Assembly: GCF_000243075.1 (NCBI RefSeq)
Contig: NC_016745.1
Location: 2,745,001-2,809,000, forward strand
DNA length: 64,000 nucleotides
Direction: 5' to 3'
Origin: Oceanimonas sp. GK1
GTDB lineage: Bacteria > Pseudomonadota > Gammaproteobacteria > Enterobacterales > Aeromonadaceae
Part shown: piece after piece, positions 24,782 to 33,782 of the stretch
Layout of the letters: each line of letters opens with the position of its first letter
How positions within the stretch are numbered: position 1 is the first letter of the stretch
Notes under the pieces: generated by a model
Database searches by the model: none
What the model saw: only the letters and a program-made list of their open reading frames with translations
Told to the model about the DNA's origin: nothing
Program-made: the position numbers and the translations under genes

Positions 24782-27688
24782 TTACTTGTCCACCTGCAGG
24801 GTCTGATCGTCCACCATGGCCTGGATCAGGGCCTCACTGCCGGCCACGCCGTAGAGATCCATCAGGTTGGTGTCTTCGAAACGGATCTGCTGGCTGTCGC
24901 CGCCATCCCCGGCCGGGGTCACGTTCAGCACGGTGTCGTTGCCATCCTGACTGAACGCCAGGTAATCGGACAGATTGCCGGCGTCTTCCCCTGACAGCAG
25001 TTCTTTCAGATCCACCACATCCACGCCTTTCTCAAAGTCGGTAATGACGTTGATGGAGCCGTCATCGGCCTCGGTAAAACGGAAGATATCGATGCCATCA
25101 CCACCGGTCAGGATATTGTTGCCCAGACCACCGAGCAAAATGTCGTCACCGTCGCCGCCATCAAGCACATCGGTATCGGCGCCGCCAACCAAAGTGTCGT
25201 CTCCTGCCATACCCTGAATATGCAGTTTGTCCCCCAGCTCTTCACTGGAAAGAAGTTCATTACTGGCATCCCCTGTCAGGTGATGAGTTTCATCATCGAT
25301 CTCAACACTCAGCCGCCCGCTGTAATGCTCTCCATGTTCATCGGTCAGATGCCAGTCGAAGTCGAGATCCTTGCCGGGAGTAAAATAGTCCGGCTGGAGC
25401 AGTTCCAGCGCATAACTACCGTCCACTTTCAGCATCATGGTAAACAGTTCAGAACCATCGTCCAGTGTGGCCGTGAGACGCTCTCCCAGATAGTCACTGC
25501 CGTTGTACACCTCTTCCGAATGCACTGTTACATCATCGGGATGATCATCAAGGTCCAACTGGATATTCGAGTGGTGGCCGTCCATATCCATCAGCAGATC
25601 GGCGGCCGCCAGGGCATGTGCCCAGATGCCAGCAAAGGAGGCAGCTACCTTGGGCAGGCTCACCGCGCCAATCCAGTGGGAGCAGCCATGATGATGGTGT
25701 CCCCCGTTATTATCACCACCATGATGATCATCATCATCCTTGGGCGGCTGGGAACCATCGCTGTCTTTAACGGTAATGTTCAGCTCGGCATGCGCCTGAT
25801 CGCCGTCTTTGTCTTCAATGGTGTACGTGAAGCTTTCTGTAAGGTCACCATCCACATCGCCGGGGCCTTTGTATGTAAAGTCACCGTTTGAATACATGGT
25901 CAGGGTGCCACCTTCTTTTGTATTAATTATTGCCGGCTTATCATTTGTAACGGGATAATCAGTTCCATCATACTTCACAGAAACCACACTGCCTTCACCG
26001 TCTGCACCATAGGTGTCATCTTTGCTGCTATGGTCATTTTCCAGCACGTTACCTTCAAGAGATACGGGAGCTGTATCCTGTAAGGCAGCGTCCAGCTGGC
26101 TTTCATCGGTAATAATTTTGGTCGTGTCACCGCTATTGCCAATTTTGTCAAGCTCTTCCTTGGCCTGGGGACTGTTTTTACCCACTCCGACAGCAATAAC
26201 ATCAATATTTTTGCTATCAACAAAGCTCTGCCAGTCTTCCGGGACACCATCACCACGGTTAGGCTCACCATCAGATACAAAGTAAAGCTTTTGTTTATAA
26301 TCAGACAGTGTGGTCAATTGGCCAGGCTGGCCATTTTCTCCCTCAAGTAACTCCCGAATATCCTCCAGTGGGTCTTCATAGTTGGTCCACCCATCAGCAT
26401 TCAGCGAGTTTATATAAGCTATCGCCTCATCAACGGACAAATTATCCTGTATTATTCCCGCCTGTGTATTGAAAGAAAGAACATTTATATTTAACTTTTC
26501 AGATGCTGCATCATAACTTTTAATCAGGTTAATCAAAGCTGCCTTGGCCAAATCCAGCCTGTCACCTTTCATGCTACCGGATGTATCAATAATCAATGTC
26601 AGGTTATAACAATGACCACCATTTTCGGATATCGAGTAAGTGTCATCGTAGGCCATGGGGCCATCGTCATGTACGTTAACAGTAAGACCTGCTGTAACCT
26701 GCTCGCCGTCATCGTCGGTCACCCGCACCTCAAAATGGTCGGCCAGGGTATCCGCGGCACCGATTTTCCCTTCATTCGGGTGATCATGGGCCCCGTCAAG
26801 ATCATAACGCCAGCGGTATACCCCATCGTCCAGGGTCACCGTCAGAGTGCCATATTTCCCTGCAATCTTAACGTCACCGCCACCGGTAACGTCCACCCAT
26901 TCACCATTGGGTAGGCGGACTTCCACCTTGTCCAGCTCATCGTTGCCGGTATTAATATCGAAATAACCGGTGCAGCTTTCATTGTCGCTTTCTGGGTTGG
27001 TGCCATCCGTCAGTGCGCTTTCTTCCACAAACGCATAGTCTGAACCACCTCCACCGCCGCCAGGGGGAGTGAGAGGTGGATCGATAACCACCACGATTTC
27101 AGGAATGGAATCGCCGCCACCGTTATCGCCACCGCCATTGTCACCACCACCGCCGTTATCCCCGCCCCCGTTATCACCACCGTCACCGGGCAATGCGTCG
27201 GTCACCTCGTCAATCAGGTCTTCCCGCTCCGGCTCGGCCTCCAACACTGAGGCAACGCCCTGACTGGCAAAGCTGGTGTCAAACCCCGCTTCCGCCAGCA
27301 AGACGTCACCGTTACGATCCACCACCACAAAACCGGCGTTGCCGCTGCTGCCGTCGCCGTCGGCAGGCGACGGTGTGGCGGGGTTACCTGCAGCGGGGGC
27401 GGCAAACAGCTTGGTGGGATCGAGCCCCGCCAGAATGGCCGCCTGAATGGCTTCCGCTTCGGCGGCCGCCGTTTCATCTGCAATCGGCTGCTCGGCCACC
27501 GCATTGGTCCCATTATCCGGGACATCGCCATACACAATGCCGGAGTTTTCGTCGGTCAACAGCAAGGTGCCCGGCGGCAATACCTGACCGGCACTGACCG
27601 GCGTAACCGTTCCATCTTGTGCAATGATAAAGGCCTGGCCTTTCAGGCTGACAATCTGAACCGTGTTGTCTATTCGTGTAGTGTCCAT
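24782..27688 (-). CDS. Compact LapA-type adhesin (retention module, VWA, RTX)
   Basis: 968 aa from ATG 27688; the upstream 23 codons to 27757 look non-coding. N-terminal retention module at 1-60, then DPTKLFAAPAAG with the LapG site P98-A-A-G101. Gly/Asn/Asp-rich linker at 168-195. Ig/cadherin-like region at 215-350. VWA domain at 361-540 with MIDAS D368-T-S370-G-S372. A second repeat-like domain reaches to about 645, then a His/Asp-rich stretch at 648-672. RTX nonapeptides at 825-865 (GGDGDDILLGG) and a T1SS C-terminal signal. Surface-held biofilm adhesin released by LapG. Far shorter than LapA proteins of several thousand residues. Confidence 0.9.
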   Translation of the reverse strand: MDTTRIDNTVQIVSLKGQAFIIAQDGTVTPVSAGQVLPPGTLLLTDENSGIVYGDVPDNGTNAVAEQPIADETAAAEAEAIQAAILAGLDPTKLFAAPAAGNPATPSPADGDGSSGNAGFVVVDRNGDVLLAEAGFDTSFASQGVASVLEAEPEREDLIDEVTDALPGDGGDNGGGDNGGGGDNGGGDNGGGDSIPEIVVVIDPPLTPPGGGGGGSDYAFVEESALTDGTNPESDNESCTGYFDINTGNDELDKVEVRLPNGEWVDVTGGGDVKIAGKYGTLTVTLDDGVYRWRYDLDGAHDHPNEGKIGAADTLADHFEVRVTDDDGEQVTAGLTVNVHDDGPMAYDDTYSISENGGHCYNLTLIIDTSGSMKGDRLDLAKAALINLIKSYDAASEKLNINVLSFNTQAGIIQDNLSVDEAIAYINSLNADGWTNYEDPLEDIRELLEGENGQPGQLTTLSDYKQKLYFVSDGEPNRGDGVPEDWQSFVDSKNIDVIAVGVGKNSPQAKEELDKIGNSGDTTKIITDESQLDAALQDTAPVSLEGNVLENDHSSKDDTYGADGEGSVVSVKYDGTDYPVTNDKPAIINTKEGGTLTMYSNGDFTYKGPGDVDGDLTESFTYTIEDKDGDQAHAELNITVKDSDGSQPPKDDDDHHGGDNNGGHHHHGCSHWIGAVSLPKVAASFAGIWAHALAAADLLMDMDGHHSNIQLDLDDHPDDVTVHSEEVYNGSDYLGERLTATLDDGSELFTMMLKVDGSYALELLQPDYFTPGKDLDFDWHLTDEHGEHYSGRLSVEIDDETHHLTGDASNELLSSEELGDKLHIQGMAGDDTLVGGADTDVLDGGDGDDILLGGLGNNILTGGDGIDIFRFTEADDGSINVITDFEKGVDVVDLKELLSGEDAGNLSDYLAFSQDGNDTVLNVTPAGDGGDSQQIRFEDTNLMDLYGVAGSEALIQAMVDDQTLQVDK

Positions 27689-27852
27689 GTCCGCATCCCT
27701 GTTCCTGCCTGTGTTTACCTTAAGGCTAGGGGGGAATGCCCAATGGATCCTGCGCAAAAATTAGCCGCCAGCGGCGCGTGAAATGAGATTATCTTTCGAA
27801 AAAGTGGGTGATTTAAAGCGCCCAGCGCTTGTAGCCGGGCGCGCCATTAACA
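27689..27852 (-). promoter_or_regulatory. Adhesin leader region with hairpin
   Basis: 164-base gap after lapD on the minus strand. GCGCCC and GGGCGC (27818-27842) form a stem just beyond the lapD stop, followed by TTTAAAT on the minus strand, so lapD transcription may partly end here. The adhesin may have its own promoter in the AT-rich part (27780-27815). Confidence 0.45.
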
Positions 27853-29760
27853 TCAGCAGAGGCGGCCGGGGGGGCTGACGTAGCCCTGGTAGGCGTCTAT
27901 GTGCAGGGTTCGCAGGCGCTCCACCTGTTCACCGGTTTCCACCCGGGAGGCAATGGTCAGTGCGCCCATGCTGTGGGCGGCCCGGCACACGGCGGCCAGA
28001 AAGGCATCGTTGTAGTCGGGCTGCTGTACCTGGCTGGTGTAGCCATGATCCAGCTTGACATAACTGGGTCTGAGCTTGCCCAGGTGCACCAGCAGGTCGA
28101 AATGCCGCCCGAAGTGATCCACTCCCCAGTCCACCTTCAACCCCGCCAGGGGAGCAATCAGCCGCTCCCAGCCAAAGGCAAAGGCACTTTCGGGCAACTC
28201 CAGCAACAGTCGCTCCCGCACCGGCTCGTAGCGCTCCAGGATCTGGGACAGCTTGCGCCAGAAGCCGTCCTGATGGCAGCTCTGGCGCGTCAGGTTCACC
28301 GCCAGCTTCAGTTCAGTCCGTTTTTCCAACATGCGCAGGGCCCGGGCGATCACATGCAGATCCAGCCGCTCTCCCAGCCCGAACTGTTCGGCTGCCGGCA
28401 GAAAGTTGTCGGCGCCGTAGGCGATGCCATCCCGGCGAATGCTGACAAACACCTCTTCATGATAACGTTCGCCATGAAAGCCCATCACCGCCTGCACGCT
28501 CAGTTCAAAACCGTCCTGCTCCAGTGCCTCTTCCAGTAACTGCTTCCATTGCAGCCGGCCCAGCCGCTCGCGTTGCTGATGGGCCTCGACCACCACCCCA
28601 GTTTCATCCATGTGCGCCCGGTTAAGGGCATGATCGGCCCGGGTCAGCAGGCGGCCAATCTCGTCGCCGGGCTGCACCAGGGCAATGCCCACCACCGACA
28701 GCTCCCGCTCGTCTTCCGGATCCTTCACCAGCTCGGCAATGTGCCGGTTAATGGTCTCGCCCAGCTGTTTCAAGGAAGCCGGATCCGACTCGCTCACCAA
28801 CATGGCATATTCGGTGGCCGAAATACGGGCCAGCACATGCTCACCGTGATCCCGGCACAGCTGACGCAGATTTTTACCAATCACCCGGGTCATCTGATCC
28901 CGGGCATCAAACCCTTCTTCCCGGTACAGCCAGTCCAGCACCCGGGCCAACACCAGCACCAGGGCCCCGCCCCGGCCGTCGCCCAGCCAACCCTGGCTCT
29001 GGGCCATCAGCCAGGCCCGGTTGCCAAGCCCTGAGGTGTCATCCATAAAGGCCCGGTGGCGCAATCGTTCGGCCTCGGCGGCCTGCTCTTCAAACTGGGC
29101 TTCCAGCTTGCCCGACATGCCGTTGATGGCCGACACCACCTGCCGAAGCTCACGGGTGGCCGGCAGCGGTATGGTCTTGCCAAAATGATGCTGTTCAATT
29201 TCCCGCGCCTGCTCCTCTATGCTGTGCAGGGGCTTGAGCAAATGACGCAACGCCAGCACCAGCAGGGCCCACACCAGCACAAAACTCACGGCAAACCAGG
29301 TGGCCAGCCGGCTCATGCCCTGCCACAGCTGGTAATAGGCATGGCCGGTGTGGCCTTCCACATAAAGCTGGCCCAGCTGCAGCCAGCCCGAGGTCAGCAC
29401 CGCCTGGTGGTTGCCGCCCTCAAACAAGTCAAGATCCACAAACCAGGTGGGCACCCGCTGGGGCGCGGCGGTGTTTTCCCGGGTTATGGTTTTATTGCTG
29501 GCCAGCAGGTTCAGCTCCACCTTGCGGTAGTAGCCGCCATCGAACATGGCGTTGATCACCGACTCGGCGCCCACGGCGTCGTCGTTTTCCAAATAAGGGG
29601 TAAGCGCCAGCCCGAGTGAGGTAACGGTATTGATCACCATGAATTCCTGCTGCTGGGCCAGGTAGCTGCGGGTGGAGCTGAACTGTACCGAATATGCCGA
29701 TACAAACAGCAGGGCAAACAACAGCAGCATGGTAAGCAGAAGTTGCCGGTACAAAGTCAT
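27853..29760 (-). CDS. lapD: LapD-type inactive GGDEF-EAL c-di-GMP receptor
   Basis: 635 aa. Transmembrane helix at 7-25, periplasmic LapD/MoxY-type output domain at 28-150 with W126 (TSGWLQLG), equivalent in position to the Trp that contacts LapG in Pseudomonas. Second membrane helix at 153-172, HAMP-like S-helix, then GGDEF and EAL domains. Both active sites are degenerate: SATEYAM replaces GGDEF, and the EAL triplet is QAV. As in LapD, it should bind c-di-GMP without turnover and, when loaded, sequester LapG. Start overlaps the lapG stop by 4 bases. Confidence 0.92.
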   Translation of the reverse strand: MTLYRQLLLTMLLLFALLFVSAYSVQFSSTRSYLAQQQEFMVINTVTSLGLALTPYLENDDAVGAESVINAMFDGGYYRKVELNLLASNKTITRENTAAPQRVPTWFVDLDLFEGGNHQAVLTSGWLQLGQLYVEGHTGHAYYQLWQGMSRLATWFAVSFVLVWALLVLALRHLLKPLHSIEEQAREIEQHHFGKTIPLPATRELRQVVSAINGMSGKLEAQFEEQAAEAERLRHRAFMDDTSGLGNRAWLMAQSQGWLGDGRGGALVLVLARVLDWLYREEGFDARDQMTRVIGKNLRQLCRDHGEHVLARISATEYAMLVSESDPASLKQLGETINRHIAELVKDPEDERELSVVGIALVQPGDEIGRLLTRADHALNRAHMDETGVVVEAHQQRERLGRLQWKQLLEEALEQDGFELSVQAVMGFHGERYHEEVFVSIRRDGIAYGADNFLPAAEQFGLGERLDLHVIARALRMLEKRTELKLAVNLTRQSCHQDGFWRKLSQILERYEPVRERLLLELPESAFAFGWERLIAPLAGLKVDWGVDHFGRHFDLLVHLGKLRPSYVKLDHGYTSQVQQPDYNDAFLAAVCRAAHSMGALTIASRVETGEQVERLRTLHIDAYQGYVSPPGRLC

Positions 29761-30449
29761 AGTCCATCATCCAGGTTGATTGCCGGCCGCTGCAGCCGTG
29801 TCTGTTCCTGCCGGCTGCGCAACTCGTTCCATAACGACAGACGCGAAGACGCTCCGGCCAGCTCGCCCCTGCCTCTTTCCTTCATCAGCCACAAATGCTG
29901 ACCGTTAAAGCTGTAAATGGGTGCCAGATCTCCCCGCCGAGTGGCCGGCATGATGGCCGGCTTGAGGTTGTCGAGGATCAGCGGCACCGACGCGGGCGTG
30001 GGGTAGTAGGCCACCACCATATGAAACTGGTTCAGCTCCAGCGCCTTGACATACACCAGCCTGAGCTTGTCGTCGGCCAGCCCCAGCTCCCGCAGGGAAA
30101 AATACTTGGCCAGGCTGAAGTCTTCGCAGTCGCCGCCACCGGCACCCAAAAACTCCAGCGGTGTGGCCCAGTAGTCCTCCTTCGCCCACAGCTTGATGTC
30201 GTCAATAAACACCAGCCGGTTAAAAAAACGGTTTACCCGCTCAATGGCTTCCTGCTCGCTCCATTTCGCCGCCTGGCCTTCCCGTACCAGCCGGCGCCAC
30301 TCCAGCAGGCGATGGGCCGCCGGGCGGCCATATACCGTTTGCACGGCCACGCGCATGTTGCTGTCTTCCTCTTCCAGTGACCAGGCTGGCACACCGAGCA
30401 ACACGCCCAGCAGCGCCAGCCCGCAAAGCCGGTGAGAAAACGGCCTCAT
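29757..30449 (-). CDS. lapG: LapG-type periplasmic cysteine protease
   Basis: 230 aa with signal peptide (about 1-24). Transglutaminase-like (BTLCP) fold with catalytic C108 (GGGDCEDFSLAKYFSL), H143 (FHMVVAYY) and D160 (ILDNLKP). Acidic residues of the calcium site flank the Cys. It cuts adhesins between the alanines of (P/T)AAG, a site present in the neighbouring adhesin. Overlaps the OmpA-like gene and lapD by 4 bases each, so translation is coupled. Confidence 0.93.
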   Translation of the reverse strand: MRPFSHRLCGLALLGVLLGVPAWSLEEEDSNMRVAVQTVYGRPAAHRLLEWRRLVREGQAAKWSEQEAIERVNRFFNRLVFIDDIKLWAKEDYWATPLEFLGAGGGDCEDFSLAKYFSLRELGLADDKLRLVYVKALELNQFHMVVAYYPTPASVPLILDNLKPAIMPATRRGDLAPIYSFNGQHLWLMKERGRGELAGASSRLSLWNELRSRQEQTRLQRPAINLDDGL

Positions 30450-31045
30450 TGTTCAGAAGAAGGCTCCATGCTGTACACGTTCCAGCGCATTCTTACGCCT
30501 TCGGTCATGTTGGTAAGTGCACCCACCACCCGGCGGTTGGCGGCGGCCGACTGCTCGTCGTCGCCCATCAGTATGGGTTTGCTCTCGCCGTAACCGATGA
30601 TCTCCAGCCGCTCAGCGGGTACCCCTTCCCGCACCAGAGCCTGACGCACCGCCTGGGCCCGGCGCTTCGACAACGCCAGGTTATATTCCGGCGTGCCCAC
30701 CTGGCTGGCATGGCCTTCCAGCAACAGCTTCAGCTCGGTGTTCTCGGCCATAAAGGCGGCCATGCGGTTAATCTCCTCCTGATATTTCGGCATGATGTTC
30801 GACTTGTCGTGAGCAAACAGCACAATAATGTCCTGTTGCAATACCCGGCTCTCGCTGCCGCCACAACCGTCATTATCCACAGACGAGTTCAGCGCCGAGT
30901 CCAGACAGTTGTCCCGGGCGGTGATCACGCCGTCTCGGTCCAGGTCGGTCAGATCATATTCGGGCATGGTGTCCCGCTCCGGCTCGGCGGTAAGGGTACA
31001 GCCTGCCAGCGGCAGTACCAGGGCCAGCAAAATCCATGTTTTCAT
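30446..31045 (-). CDS. OmpA-like lipoprotein of the lap operon
   Basis: 199 aa. Lipobox PLAGC (Cys at 16), then a calcium-binding type-3-repeat-like stretch (DLTDLDRDGVITARDNC, residues about 31-50), then an OmpA C-terminal peptidoglycan-binding domain (LEGHASQVGTPEYNLALSKRRA). Probably an outer-membrane lipoprotein that anchors to peptidoglycan. Its place between the outer-membrane channel and lapG suggests it stabilises the secretion channel or the surface adhesin; this is inference. Confidence 0.85.
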   Translation of the reverse strand: MKTWILLALVLPLAGCTLTAEPERDTMPEYDLTDLDRDGVITARDNCLDSALNSSVDNDGCGGSESRVLQQDIIVLFAHDKSNIMPKYQEEINRMAAFMAENTELKLLLEGHASQVGTPEYNLALSKRRAQAVRQALVREGVPAERLEIIGYGESKPILMGDDEQSAAANRRVVGALTNMTEGVRMRWNVYSMEPSSEQ

Positions 31046-31061
31046 CGCAATTCTCCTTTAG

Positions 31062-32375
31062 TTATTCTGCTTGCTGCCACTGATCGGGCTGAGTGAAGCG
31101 CAGCGCTTCCAGCAGCCGGCCCGACGCGTTCATAATGCGATATTCCGCCAGCAGCTGATCGTACTCGGCGTTGATGTAGGAACGCCGTGCCTCGAACAGT
31201 TCGTTCTCGGTGTTGAGCACGTCCAGCAGGGTACGGTTGCCAAGCGAGAACTGCTTCTTGTAGGCATCCACGGTGTCAAAGCTCGACTCCACATGCCGGC
31301 GCAAGAAGTCTTTCTGCCGACCCAGCGACTCATAGGCCGCCCAGGCCAGACGCATGCCCTCTTCCACCTGACGGTGGGCATTCATGTGAATGTCCTTGGC
31401 CTGCATTTCCAGTGCCGAGGTGGAGCGGCTGCGCGCCAGATCGGCGCCGCCATTGAACAGGTTGTAGCGCATGCGCACCATGGCGGTGAAGTCGTTGTTG
31501 TGGCCACGCACGCCGTCGATGTCGTCGTTCCAGTTGCTGTCGAGCTCAAGGTTCACCGTGGGGTAAAAGCCCGACTTGGCATCCCGGTGCTGCTGGTGCG
31601 CCGCTTCCACATCAAAGGAGGCCGACATCAGGGTAGGATGGTTTTCCTGGGCCATGACCAGGGCATCTTCCAGGGTGGGCGGTACATAGTTGGCATCGGG
31701 CTGGGGCTGGCGCAGGTCGCCGGGCATGTCGTTCACCAAAGACATAAACTGGCTCTGGGCATCCCGCAGGTTGTTTTCCGCCGCCGTCATGTTGGAATAG
31801 GCCCGCGCCACCCGGCCGTTGATCTGGTTGAGATCGGCGGTGGAGCCCACCCCCGAGTTGGTGCGGCGCTGAATGTCGGACAGGATCTGCTCGTGGGTTT
31901 CCAGGTTACGGCGCGACAGCTCCACGATTTCATCCTGGCGCAGCACGTCGAGGTAAACCTCGGCCACCCGCAGGGCGATGTTTTCCGCATCCGACAGCAG
32001 CATGTAGCGCTGGGCATCCGCTTCCGCCCGGGTCCGGTGCACGTTGCTCGGGGTTTTAAAGCCGTCGAACAGCATTTGCCGAAGCGACAGCCCGGCTTCC
32101 TTGCGGGTCAGTGTCTTGTCGGCCCTGAGGTCGCCGTCGCGCACGCCGGGGCTGTCGGTGTATTCATAGCCGATGCCGGCATTGGCATCGAGCTTGGGCA
32201 AATAGCCGGCAAAGGCCTCGTCCTGATCGTATTGCCGGGATTGATAAAGATGAAAGGCTTCCTTGACCTTGGGATGGGTCATCAAGGTCTGGGTGACCGC
32301 CTCTTCCAGTGTTTGGCCGTGAGCCGGCAACACCATGGCGGCGCCCACCAGCACTGCAATCGCCGATTTTCTCAT
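31062..32375 (-). CDS. lapE: TolC-family outer-membrane channel (LapE)
   Basis: 437 aa with signal peptide (about 1-20, ending AHG). TolC-type repeat of two halves rich in long helices; HPKVKEAFHLYQSRQYDQDEAFAGYLPKL at the N-terminus is typical of the type I secretion branch. Forms the outer-membrane exit for the adhesin. Lies between the adaptor gene (24 bases upstream) and the OmpA-like gene (16 bases downstream). Confidence 0.9.
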   Translation of the reverse strand: MRKSAIAVLVGAAMVLPAHGQTLEEAVTQTLMTHPKVKEAFHLYQSRQYDQDEAFAGYLPKLDANAGIGYEYTDSPGVRDGDLRADKTLTRKEAGLSLRQMLFDGFKTPSNVHRTRAEADAQRYMLLSDAENIALRVAEVYLDVLRQDEIVELSRRNLETHEQILSDIQRRTNSGVGSTADLNQINGRVARAYSNMTAAENNLRDAQSQFMSLVNDMPGDLRQPQPDANYVPPTLEDALVMAQENHPTLMSASFDVEAAHQQHRDAKSGFYPTVNLELDSNWNDDIDGVRGHNNDFTAMVRMRYNLFNGGADLARSRSTSALEMQAKDIHMNAHRQVEEGMRLAWAAYESLGRQKDFLRRHVESSFDTVDAYKKQFSLGNRTLLDVLNTENELFEARRSYINAEYDQLLAEYRIMNASGRLLEALRFTQPDQWQQAE

Positions 32376-32399
32376 TGTTTTTCTCCCTTTTCTTTCGAC

Positions 32400-33782
32400 T
32401 CAACGCTCACGCAAAGCGCCCTGCTTTGCTCTTAAAATGGGTTTGAGCAGGTAGTCCAGCACCGTTTTTTTGCCGGTAATGATGTCTACCCCCGCCTGCA
32501 TGCCCGGAATAATCCGCAGCGGTGCCTGCTCGTTGCCCAAAAAACTCTCCCTGGTTCGAATGGTGGCAAGGAAGAAGGTGTTGCCTTCGTCATCCTGAAT
32601 GGAGTCGGCGCTGATCTTCTCCACCTCTCCCATCAGGCCCCCGTACACAGTGAAGTCGTAGGCAGTGAACTTGACCATGGCCTCCAGCCCCGGCCGCAAA
32701 AAGCCAATGTCCCGGGGCTCGATGCGCGCCTCCACCAGCAGGGTGTCTTCCAGCGGTACAATTTCCACCAGGCTCACCCCCGGCTGCACCACGCCGCCTA
32801 CTGTGTTCACGCTCAGGGTTTTGACCGTGCCCTTTACCGGCGACAGCACCGAAGTGCGCGTTACCCTGTCCTGCAGGCCCACTTCGCCGGCTTTCAGCTG
32901 GGCCAGCCGGCCGCGGCGCTCGTTCAGCTCCTGCTGGGCCTCGGAGCGAAAACTGAGTGCCACTTCCTTGCGCTTGGAAATGGTTTCCTTGAGGGTGGCT
33001 TCCAGCTTGGGCAGCAGCAGCCGGGCCGATTCCAGCTCGCCCTGCAGCTCGTTGAGCTGACGCTCCAGACGCAAAATTTCTACTTGGGGCACGATGCCTT
33101 CCCGGGCCAGGGGGCGGCTCATGTTCACTTCCCGGGCGGCCAGCCCCACACCCCGCCCCAGGGTGCGCACCTTGGCGTTGGTCTCCACAATTTCCTGCTC
33201 GCGCTGCTGGATCTGGTTGCCAAAAATGGACAGCTGGTTTTTCACATAATCGAGCCGTTCGTTATACAGCGAGCGCTGAATGGCGGGCTGCTGCGGGTAC
33301 TGCTCCACAAACGCCTCGGGAAACGCCAGCTCCGCCGGCGCCACCTGTACCTGCTCGCGCCAGCCGAGATCCGGCGCATCACTAACACGTATCGATGCCA
33401 CCTGGGCTTCCAGCCGCAGCACATCCCCCTGCAAGGCGGCAATTTCCTGCTCACGCTCGCGTAGATCGGAGCGAAACCGAGTGTCGTCGATCAGCAGCAG
33501 CGGCTGGCCTTTTTCCACCTGCTGGCCCTCGCGCACATAGAGCTCGCGCACTATGCCCCCTTCCAGGTTCGACACCACCTGCAACTGGCTGGAGGGGATC
33601 ACGGTGCCGGTGCCGGAAGTCACTTCCTCCAGCTCGGCAAACCAGGCCCAGACAATGGCCGCCAGCACAAAGGCCAGCATGCACCACAGCAGCGCCCGGG
33701 CGCCCTTGGGGGTGTTGAGCAACACGGCGGCGGCGGTGTCGCTGGTGTAGTCGAGCTGCTCAGGGCGGGGCGATTTAGCCAT
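32400..33782 (-). CDS. lapC: HlyD-family type I secretion adaptor (LapC)
   Basis: 460 aa. Single membrane helix at about 30-50, then biotinyl-lipoyl segment (NLEGGIVRELYVREGQQVEKGQPLL), a long coiled coil with several heptads, and the C-terminal beta-barrel ending GMQAGVDIITGKKTVLDYLLKPI. Links the ABC transporter to the TolC channel across the periplasm. Its start overlaps the ABC gene by 8 bases. Confidence 0.93.
   Translation of the reverse strand: MAKSPRPEQLDYTSDTAAAVLLNTPKGARALLWCMLAFVLAAIVWAWFAELEEVTSGTGTVIPSSQLQVVSNLEGGIVRELYVREGQQVEKGQPLLLIDDTRFRSDLREREQEIAALQGDVLRLEAQVASIRVSDAPDLGWREQVQVAPAELAFPEAFVEQYPQQPAIQRSLYNERLDYVKNQLSIFGNQIQQREQEIVETNAKVRTLGRGVGLAAREVNMSRPLAREGIVPQVEILRLERQLNELQGELESARLLLPKLEATLKETISKRKEVALSFRSEAQQELNERRGRLAQLKAGEVGLQDRVTRTSVLSPVKGTVKTLSVNTVGGVVQPGVSLVEIVPLEDTLLVEARIEPRDIGFLRPGLEAMVKFTAYDFTVYGGLMGEVEKISADSIQDDEGNTFFLATIRTRESFLGNEQAPLRIIPGMQAGVDIITGKKTVLDYLLKPILRAKQGALRER

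Noticed and set aside
27069-27597. Pro/Arg-rich plus-strand ORFs opposite the adhesin
   Set aside because: Shadows of the Gly/Asn/Asp linker of the adhesin; low complexity only.
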